From CAG-1031 sp964391735 (GTDB taxonomy: Bacteria > Bacteroidota > Bacteroidia > Bacteroidales > Muribaculaceae), in the NCBI GenBank assembly GCA_964391735.1, contig CAYMNF010000083.1, positions 1-5,411 of the forward strand: a stretch of 5,411 nt of DNA, in the 5' to 3' direction. The notes beneath the pieces are model-generated. The model was not told the origin of the DNA, did not search any database, and saw only the letters and a list, made by a program, of their open reading frames with translations. Made by a program: the position numbers and the translations under genes. Each line of letters begins with the position of its first letter. The first letter of the stretch is position 1. Positions 1-4,434 of this stretch are shown piece after piece.

Positions 1-58
1 CAATATTTCACGCTCAAAATAGTCCTGCAAAACGCAAAAAGAGTAAATTTGCGAAGAA

Positions 59-550
59 ATGAAAACCATAGGTATACTGAGCGACACACACGCACACTGG
101 GATCCCCGCTATGCCATACACCTTGCCGGATGCGACGAAATCTGGCACGCCGGGGATATCGGATCGGTTGAAGTACTGGACCGCCTGTCGCAGTGTACCC
201 CGGTTGTACGCGCCGTCTACGGCAATGCCGACGGTGGCGAGATACGCCGGCGCATAGGCGGCATGGAGCTGTTCGATGTTGAAGGGGCACGCGTGTTGCT
301 CACTCACATCGGGGGCTACCCGGGACACTACGCTCGGGGGATTCCAGGGCTTCTAAACCTACACCGGCCCGACATTATGGTGTGCGGGCACAGTCACATT
401 TTGCGTGTTATGCCCGACAAACGCCGTGGAATGTTGCACATTAACCCCGGGGCCGCAGGGGTGATGGGCTGGCAAAAGGTGCGCACCATGATTCGGCTTA
501 CTGTGGCCGAAGGCACTCCCCGATCGCTTGAGGTAATCGAGTTGGCGTAA
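59..550 (+). CDS. YfcE/MJ0936-type metallophosphoesterase, 163 aa
   Basis: Small cytoplasmic calcineurin-like phosphoesterase that should hydrolyse a phosphomonoester or phosphodiester using a two-metal centre; the physiological substrate cannot be read from the sequence. The full motif set is visible: SDTH near the N-terminus (D9, H11), HAGD (D33), VYGNAD (N56), LTHIGGYPG (H83), and CGHSH (H111, H113) followed by INPG at 128-131. The length of about 160 residues is usual for the YfcE/VPS29-like branch, and there is no signal peptide or membrane segment. The ATG at 59 is well constrained because an in-frame TAA lies at 44-46 and the first metal motif starts at residue 8. No Shine-Dalgarno site is seen, which is common in Bacteroidota. 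A TAnnTTTG box ends only 8 bases before the ATG. The family call is secure; the specific activity is unknown. Confidence 0.93.
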   Translation: MKTIGILSDTHAHWDPRYAIHLAGCDEIWHAGDIGSVEVLDRLSQCTPVVRAVYGNADGGEIRRRIGGMELFDVEGARVLLTHIGGYPGHYARGIPGLLNLHRPDIMVCGHSHILRVMPDKRRGMLHINPGAAGVMGWQKVRTMIRLTVAEGTPRSLEVIELA

Positions 551-659
551 CATCGTCCACAAATTTTTTCAAAAAAAGATTCTTTTCTTCTGCTTTTCTT
601 AGAACTAATCCCCGGGGGAGTTGTTATAAGATAAAACGAAAGACAAAAAAGAATCTGTT

Positions 660-1196
660 ATGAAAAATTTGAAAACCATTTTTGCCTCAGCCATCCTCGT
701 TATGATGGTCCCCACCTTTGCATCAGCCGACACTCCCACCGTAGCCGTTGGGGAAGATGCTGTAGCCGGATATAATAACCTTCGCGATTACTTCGCCAAC
801 CACATCGGCGAATACGCATACGAGTTCGGTCTCTTTAAAAACCCGACCGTAAAGAGTCGTCTCATCAACCTTCTGGGTGAGGAACAGTACAACTACCTTA
901 TCAACAGCGTATACCAGACCCAAACCCCTATTGAATACAACTACGGCATGTTCCATGCATCAGGCTTCCAGAAACACATGGGCGGCAACCCCGGCATGGT
1001 ATGGGCCTACAATCCCCAGCTCGACGCTTTCTACGTTTATCTCAACAACAATGACAAGATACAGTTGTGGGCAGGCAGTCCCGACGGGCTTTCCAACTTC
1101 AGCCAAATCATAGGCATGGAAGGATACAAGGTTCCGGCCGAGACCTCAATGATGCCGCAGATGTTCTTCAGCAACCTGTGGGCAGCCAACCAATGA
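660..1196 (+). CDS. Secreted small protein, possibly Ivy-like (lysozyme inhibitor fold), 178 aa
   Basis: Exported protein of uncertain function. Residues 1-23 form a typical Sec signal peptide: basic MKNLK, a hydrophobic core, and an ASA cleavage site before D24. There is no lipobox cysteine, so the mature protein of about 155 residues is probably periplasmic or released. The mature part is rich in Tyr, Phe and Asn and has no cysteine. Residues 61-91 (NPTVKSRLINLLG, then Y..L, then TPIE), a lone H106 and a later strand-like YNPQLDAFYVYLNN recall the layout I remember for inhibitor-of-vertebrate-lysozyme proteins. Those usually carry a CxxHxC signature around the histidine; here the cysteine positions are F103 and G108. 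This is recognition by eye, so the Ivy link is tentative; the secreted call is firm. The gene has its own terminator and looks monocistronic. Confidence 0.85.
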   Translation: MKNLKTIFASAILVMMVPTFASADTPTVAVGEDAVAGYNNLRDYFANHIGEYAYEFGLFKNPTVKSRLINLLGEEQYNYLINSVYQTQTPIEYNYGMFHASGFQKHMGGNPGMVWAYNPQLDAFYVYLNNNDKIQLWAGSPDGLSNFSQIIGMEGYKVPAETSMMPQMFFSNLWAANQ

Positions 1197-1234
1197 ACAT
1201 CCACCTCTAATTTTTAAATTACATACTATCAACG

Positions 1235-1263
1235 CGCGGTCGGGATTTCCCCCGGCCGCGTTT
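1235..1263 (+). terminator. Intrinsic terminator after the secreted-protein gene
   Basis: A 10-bp GC-rich stem (1235-1244 with 1251-1260, one G-T wobble) closes a 6-base loop and is followed by only TTT. It starts 38 bases after the stop of the 178-aa gene. The short U-tract makes it weaker than the ferritin terminator. It abuts the terminator of the convergent tRNA gene. Confidence 0.65.
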
Positions 1264-1270
1264 ACAATTG

Positions 1271-1308
1271 AAAAAGAGGCTCACAACCTTTTGTTGACGA
1301 GCCTCTTT
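1271..1308 (-). terminator. Intrinsic terminator of tRNA-Pro
   Basis: A perfect 10-bp inverted repeat, AAAGAGGCTC (1273-1282) with GAGCCTCTTT (1299-1308), has an inner CAAC/GTTG pair in its loop. Read on the minus strand the stem runs into five T residues (1275-1271), as expected for termination of the tRNA transcript about 10 bases past its 3' end. It could also slow plus-strand transcription arriving from the secreted-protein gene. Confidence 0.75.
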
Positions 1309-1317
1309 ATTGATGTG

Positions 1318-1392
1318 TCGGGGTGAAAGGATTCGAACCTTCGACCCCCTGGTCCCAAACCAGGTGCGCTAACCGGACTGCGCTACACCCCG
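1318..1392 (-). tRNA. tRNA-Pro (anticodon UGG)
   Basis: The minus strand folds into a complete cloverleaf. The acceptor stem CGGGGTG pairs with CACCCCG over 7 bp. The D-stem is GCGC/GCGC with an AGTCCGGTTA loop. The anticodon stem CCTGG/CCAGG encloses TTTGGGA, giving anticodon TGG for proline. The variable region has 5 bases, and the T-arm GAAGG/CCTTT (one G-T pair) carries a TTCGAAT loop. The discriminator base is A at 1318. CCA is not encoded (the next bases read CAC), so it must be added by the nucleotidyltransferase. This tRNA can read CCN proline codons, with UGG expected to favour CCA and CCG. Confidence 0.97.
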
Positions 1393-1401
1393 AAGTCGCC
1401 G

Positions 1402-1433
1402 CAAAGTTACATCTTTTTTGATTCAGCCACAAA
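1402..1433 (-). promoter_or_regulatory. Bacteroidota-type promoter of tRNA-Pro
   Basis: On the minus strand TTTG (1433-1430) is separated by exactly 20 bases from TAACTTTG (1409-1402), matching the Bacteroides sigma-ABfr pattern TTTG-N19-21-TAnnTTTG. The -7 box ends 9 bases before the first base of the mature tRNA, so the 5' leader removed by RNase P would be very short. Confidence 0.75.
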
Positions 1434-1447
1434 AAAATAACCGTTCA

Positions 1448-1481
1448 CCCCTATGGGGGATGTCTGAATTTTGTACTTTTG
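1448..1481 (+). promoter_or_regulatory. Putative ferritin promoter with overlapping palindrome
   Basis: TACTTTTG (1474-1481) matches the Bacteroides -7 consensus TAnnTTTG and lies 48 bases before the ferritin ATG, giving a leader of about 40 A-rich bases. The -33 element is poor: TATG at 1452-1455 with an 18-base gap is the best candidate. That position is the centre of the inverted repeat CCCC-TAT-GGGG (1448-1458), so a regulator bound there would cover the -33 region. The -7 box is seen; the operator role is inference. Confidence 0.55.
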
Positions 1482-1529
1482 TGACAGAATTCCTTTTAAA
1501 CAAAACAACCAAAAAATATTATAGAAATT

Positions 1530-2048
1530 ATGCTAAGCGAGAAAATGCAAGCTGCCCTTAACGAGCAGATTAATGCTGAATTATGGTCAGCATATCTTTA
1601 TCTGTCAATGGGTATGCAGATGGAGAATTTGGGCCAATCAGGGGTTGCCAACTGGTTTAAAATCCAGTTCAAGGAGGAGCAGGCTCATGCTGAAATCTTT
1701 ATGAACTACATGAACAGCCGCGGTGCCCGCGTTATTCTGAAAGCTATCCCCGAGGTGCCCGTTGACTGGGCTACCCCGCTCGATTGCTTCAAGGCCACCC
1801 TTGACCATGAAATCAGGGTTACCGGCATGATTAACGAGCTCTTTGCTCTGGCTGAGGCTGAGCATGACTATGCCACTCGTGATCGCCTGTCATGGTTCGT
1901 CTCAGAGCAAGTTGAGGAGGAGGAAACCGCACGTGAACTCATTGACAAATTCACTATGATCGGTGACAACGGCATGGGCCTGTACATGCTCAACCAGGAG
2001 TTGGGGGCAAGGACCTACGTTGCTCCCTCAATCCTGAGTGCTGAATAA
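1530..2048 (+). CDS. ftnA: Non-haem ferritin (FtnA type), 172 aa
   Basis: Subunit of the 24-mer iron-storage cage; it oxidises Fe(II) at a di-iron site and deposits a ferric mineral in the cytoplasm. The ferroxidase residues are all present at the positions seen in E. coli FtnA: E17, Y24, E50, H53, E94, Q127 and E130 for sites A and B, plus E49, E126 and E129 for the third (C) site. The four-helix bundle length (172 residues) is standard and there is no Met haem ligand arrangement suggesting bacterioferritin. The ATG at 1530 places the first helix correctly; no Shine-Dalgarno site is visible in the A-rich leader. It stands alone between its own promoter and a strong terminator, so it is probably monocistronic. 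In anaerobic gut bacteria this protein usually also protects against oxygen exposure; that role is from family knowledge. Confidence 0.97.
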   Translation: MLSEKMQAALNEQINAELWSAYLYLSMGMQMENLGQSGVANWFKIQFKEEQAHAEIFMNYMNSRGARVILKAIPEVPVDWATPLDCFKATLDHEIRVTGMINELFALAEAEHDYATRDRLSWFVSEQVEEEETARELIDKFTMIGDNGMGLYMLNQELGARTYVAPSILSAE

Positions 2049-2078
2049 CCGCTACCCGGCAGCAAACACCGCAAAATC

Positions 2079-2117
2079 AACGCGTCCGGCTTCGTTTCAA
2101 GGCCGGACGCGTTTTTT
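2079..2117 (+). terminator. Strong intrinsic terminator of ferritin
   Basis: A 12-bp perfect stem (2079-2090 with 2102-2113), of which 10 bp are GC-rich, closes an 11-base loop and is followed by six T residues (2112-2117). It lies 31 bases past the ferritin stop codon. Its left flank, ATCAACGCG, is identical to the left flank of the terminator near 1235. Confidence 0.93.
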
Positions 2118-2281
2118 ACATTCTCTTATTAATTCTCTTTATAAACTTATCCGGCAACAAAGGTAAGGCCGGTATGTCTCACCCTCAATACCCTGATTAA
2201 GGTATTTTGCGTGGGTAACACCAAACCGCTTTCAACCCCGCCGGTACCGACAAATAGCTATAAAGGCGGGGCAAGCAGTAA
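2118..2281. other. Convergent spacer with small hairpins
   Basis: No credible coding frame is seen between the ferritin terminator and the TPR gene end. It holds three short inverted repeats: CCGGC/GCCGG (2151-2155 with 2168-2172), AATACC/GGTATT followed by TTT (2187-2192 with 2201-2206), and CCCCGCC/GGCGGGG (2236-2242 with 2265-2271). They may be backup terminators, or a structured small RNA; nothing here decides between these. Confidence 0.4.
2236..2271 (-). terminator. Possible terminator of the TPR gene
   Basis: Directly downstream of the minus-strand TPR stop codon a 7-bp all-GC inverted repeat (2236-2242 with 2265-2271) closes a 22-base loop holding the palindrome ATAGCTAT. The following minus-strand bases are TTGAAA, so there is no proper U-tract and the call is weak. 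Confidence 0.3.
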
Positions 2282-2554
2282 TTAAGGATTGAGCAAATCA
2301 GGATTGAAAAAGTCCATGATAGCGCGGGTCTGCTCAAGGGCAGTGGTTGCGGGGCCCTTGGGGTCAAGCTCGGCTGCGCGGGTATAATCGTTTATGGCCG
2401 CGCGACGCTCGCCCAAGCGCCAAGCCATGCGTCCACGCAGAAAGAACGCATTCCCGTCGGTGGGATGCTCCTCAATCCACGTGTTCAGAAATTTCAACGC
2501 CTCGTCAATACGATTTTTCTCAATCAAGACGTTTATATGGTGTTGCAGATTCAT
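2282..2554 (-). CDS. Small TPR-repeat protein, 90 aa
   Basis: Short cytoplasmic tetratricopeptide-repeat protein, probably a protein-protein interaction adaptor; its partner is unknown. From the ATG at 2554, residues 1-33 form one helix-turn-helix repeat (I..A....L..W...HP). Residues 34-67 form a canonical TPR with the G-R-x-A...L-G pattern, A-I-x-D-Y-x-R-A and a closing DP at 65-66. The last 23 residues begin a third, incomplete helix ending in FFNPDLLNP. The frame stays open to a TTG at 2593 (103 aa), but the extra 13 residues are Ser/Lys-rich and a promoter box lies just beyond, so the ATG is preferred. No signal peptide. It is transcribed away from the phosphatase gene, with overlapping control regions. 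Confidence 0.8.
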   Translation of the reverse strand: MNLQHHINVLIEKNRIDEALKFLNTWIEEHPTDGNAFFLRGRMAWRLGERRAAINDYTRAAELDPKGPATTALEQTRAIMDFFNPDLLNP

Positions 2555-2573
2555 AATTTTACTCTTAATTTTG
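2542..2573 (+). promoter_or_regulatory. Putative promoter of the MINPP gene
   Basis: TAATTTTG (2566-2573) matches TAnnTTTG, and GTTG (2542-2545), three of four bases of TTTG, lies 20 bases upstream. Transcription would begin near 2580, giving a leader of about 55 bases before the ATG at 2635. The -33 box falls inside the first codons of the opposing TPR gene. Confidence 0.5.
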
Positions 2574-2616
2574 GAAGTTGAATTTGCGCACAAACATGTG
2601 CCTCAGAATTATAACG

Positions 2617-2647
2617 CAAAAATAGTACATATTGATGAAACGGCGAA
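2617..2647 (-). promoter_or_regulatory. Putative promoter of the TPR gene
   Basis: On the minus strand TATTTTTG (2624-2617) fits TAnnTTTG, with TTCG (2647-2644), three of four bases of TTTG, 19 bases upstream. A start near 2610 leaves about 55 bases before the ATG at 2554. That supports this ATG over the TTG at 2593. The -33 part lies inside the signal-peptide codons of the phosphatase. Confidence 0.5.
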
Positions 2648-3894
2648 TAAGTTTTTTGCTCTTAGCACTTATTTCGGGGATAATCGCTGCCACGGCCGCA
2701 GACCCCACAGCCACCCATTATACCGCTGCCGAGTGTCAGGGCACCTACCTCCCCTACCCTGTCTCCACCCCGGTTGCTGTCCCTGACACCCTTGAGCCGA
2801 TAATGATAAATCACATCGGTCGCCACGGGGCCCGATATCTGTCATCTGACAAAAACATCAACTATCTGCGGGGTAGCCTTGAGGAGGCCCAGCGCAGCGG
2901 CGCCCTAACTGACAAAGGCCGCGCCCTGCTGTCGCTGGTTTACCGCATCACAGCCTACACAAACGGCCGGTGGGGAGCCCTTGACTCTTTAGGGGTTGCC
3001 GAGCAGGAGGGGATTGCATCACGCATGGTCAAGAACTTCCCCGGTCTGTTTGAGGGCGGAAAGATTCAGGCAATCTCCTCATACTCACCGCGGTGCATTA
3101 TGTCGATGTACAGTTTTGCGCATCGCCTGTCGCGCCTCAACAACAATCTTGAGGTCTATACATCCTCCGGTCGGCAGAACTCAGCGCTTCTACGACCGTT
3201 TGATCTTGACCCCGAATACATCGAATATCGCCAAGAGGCGCCCTGGCGTGAGCCCTTGGATCGTTTGACTGAGCAATTGATGACAACCGGGCCGGTTGAC
3301 CGCATCTTTACCCGTGAGTATCTGCCCAAGGATGTCAGCCGGTTTATCCTGTCAGAGTTTGTGGTGGTTGCCTCGGTTGGTGCGTTGGGCTGGCCCTGTG
3401 CCTTGGATGAGTTTTTTACGCCCGCTGAGTATAATGCTCTGTGGGCCATCCAGAATCTTGAGCACTATCTGCGCTACTCATCCTCAACCCTCACCACCGT
3501 TACCGCCGACATGGCCGCCCCGCTGCTGCTCAACCTGATTGAGACCACCGAGGAGGTTGCCACGGGACAAAGCGACATAAGGGTGCGTCTGCGATTTGGG
3601 CATGCCGAGACCCTGATGCCGCTGATGGCCCTGATGCACCTGCCCGGCGGGTACTACATGACCAACTATTTTGACACGGTGGCCATGCACTGGCGCGACT
3701 TCTACCTGGTTCCCATGGCGGCAAACCTGCAGCTTATTCTGTTGAAGAACAAACAGAACGGCAGACTATATGTGCGTCTTGACCTCAATGAGCAACCGAT
3801 ACCTCTTATCCCCGGCAATGAGCAGACAATCCTCCCCTGGCAGCAGGCAAAGGATTACCTTACCCACTGCCTTCCCCTGATTTTACAACCCTGA
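2635..3894 (+). CDS. Secreted histidine acid phosphatase, MINPP/phytase type, 419 aa
   Basis: Exported phosphatase of the histidine-phosphatase superfamily, clade 2, most like multiple inositol polyphosphate phosphatase, which removes phosphates from phytate (InsP6) and related inositol phosphates. Residues 1-21 are a Sec signal peptide (MKRR, hydrophobic core, cleavage near ATAA); there is no lipobox. The catalytic RHGAR motif is at 63-67, with H64 the phospho-acceptor. SSYSPRC at 148-154 supplies another phosphate-binding arginine (R153). HAET at 323-326 is the proton-donor motif; HAE rather than HD is the MINPP hallmark. Length fits bacterial MINPPs, such as the characterised Bacteroides thetaiotaomicron enzyme. 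The in-frame TTG at 2632 adds one residue; the ATG at 2635 is preferred. A guanine deaminase gene follows after 37 bases without a terminator. Exact substrate range is inferred, not shown. Confidence 0.9.
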   Translation: MKRRISFLLLALISGIIAATAADPTATHYTAAECQGTYLPYPVSTPVAVPDTLEPIMINHIGRHGARYLSSDKNINYLRGSLEEAQRSGALTDKGRALLSLVYRITAYTNGRWGALDSLGVAEQEGIASRMVKNFPGLFEGGKIQAISSYSPRCIMSMYSFAHRLSRLNNNLEVYTSSGRQNSALLRPFDLDPEYIEYRQEAPWREPLDRLTEQLMTTGPVDRIFTREYLPKDVSRFILSEFVVVASVGALGWPCALDEFFTPAEYNALWAIQNLEHYLRYSSSTLTTVTADMAAPLLLNLIETTEEVATGQSDIRVRLRFGHAETLMPLMALMHLPGGYYMTNYFDTVAMHWRDFYLVPMAANLQLILLKNKQNGRLYVRLDLNEQPIPLIPGNEQTILPWQQAKDYLTHCLPLILQP

Positions 3895-3931
3895 CACTGA
3901 CCCCTGACTAAACATCAAAAACATACTGAAA

Positions 3932-4408
3932 ATGACCGCAGACAAGAACCTTGAATATATGCGCCGAGCTATAGCCCTATCCATTGAAAACGTGAGGCAA
4001 GGTGGAGGCCCGTTTGGTGCAGTGATAGTGAAAGACGGTGAAATTGTCGGTGAGGGTGTAAACCGTGTCACCCTTGACAACGACCCCACTGCGCATGCCG
4101 AGGTCTCGGCTATACGTCAGGCTGCCAAACGATTAGGCACCTTCAATCTTGAGGGTTGCATCATATACACCTCATGCGAGCCGTGCCCCATGTGCCTGGG
4201 CGCAATATATTGGGCACACCTTGACAGAATTTATTTTGGCAACACACGCTATGATGCCGCCCGCATAGGCTTTGATGACGAGTTTCTGTATCGCGAGCTC
4301 GCCCTTGAGCAAAAAGACCGCAACAAGGTGATGACCGAGCTGTTGCCCGACGAAGCACGCCGTGCCTTTGAACTGTGGGCCGCCAAAGAGGACAAAATAG
4401 AGTACTGA
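3932..4408 (+). CDS. guaD: Guanine deaminase (cytidine-deaminase fold), 158 aa
   Basis: Cytoplasmic zinc enzyme converting guanine to xanthine and ammonia in purine salvage or catabolism. The CDA-fold signature is complete: HAE at 55-57 (H55 zinc ligand, E57 proton shuttle) and EPCPMC at 83-88 (C85 and C88 zinc ligands). The surrounding YTSCEPCPMCLGAIYWA, the GGPFGAVIVKDG stretch, GFDD at 113-116 (the Asp that contacts guanine in B. subtilis GuaD) and a C-terminal ending in KxxKxEY match GuaD rather than the tRNA adenosine deaminase TadA. In the B. subtilis enzyme this C-terminal tail is domain-swapped and its last Tyr closes the partner's active site. Length equals that family (about 156). 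ATG at 3932 has no Shine-Dalgarno site. Probably co-transcribed with the upstream phosphatase. A cytosine or other nucleobase deaminase is a less likely alternative. Confidence 0.9.
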   Translation: MTADKNLEYMRRAIALSIENVRQGGGPFGAVIVKDGEIVGEGVNRVTLDNDPTAHAEVSAIRQAAKRLGTFNLEGCIIYTSCEPCPMCLGAIYWAHLDRIYFGNTRYDAARIGFDDEFLYRELALEQKDRNKVMTELLPDEARRAFELWAAKEDKIEY

Positions 4409-4434
4409 AAACAGCACATTACCACCAAACCGCC

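Noticed and set aside
14..328. Open frame on the minus strand opposite the metallophosphoesterase, about 104 codons
   Set aside because: It lies antisense to a gene with a full set of catalytic motifs, and its translation shows no recognisable domain; it is a shadow of the GC-rich codons.
561..600. T-rich and A-rich runs after the metallophosphoesterase as a terminator
   Set aside because: The only stem is about 5 AT-rich base pairs (AAAAG/CTTTT) with no GC core, so it does not qualify as an intrinsic terminator.
1271..1308. Inverted repeat as an insertion or attachment site beside the tRNA gene
   Set aside because: It ends 10 bases past the tRNA 3' end with a T-run in the tRNA's direction, which is explained by termination; no integrase or duplicated tRNA end is seen in the window.
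2555..2593. N-terminal extension of the TPR protein to a TTG start at 2593
   Set aside because: The 13 added residues are not TPR-like, and the likely transcription start near 2610 would leave under 20 bases of leader; the ATG at 2554 fits the repeat phase better.
2394..2786. Plus-strand open frame overlapping the TPR gene and the phosphatase start
   Set aside because: It overlaps two better supported genes in other frames, and its translation is Arg/Pro/Cys-rich without a domain, typical of an out-of-frame reading.
3891..3915. Repeated CTGAC units between the phosphatase and guaD as a regulatory direct repeat
   Set aside because: Only three imperfect copies of a 5-base word occur, partly within the phosphatase stop region; chance is a sufficient explanation.
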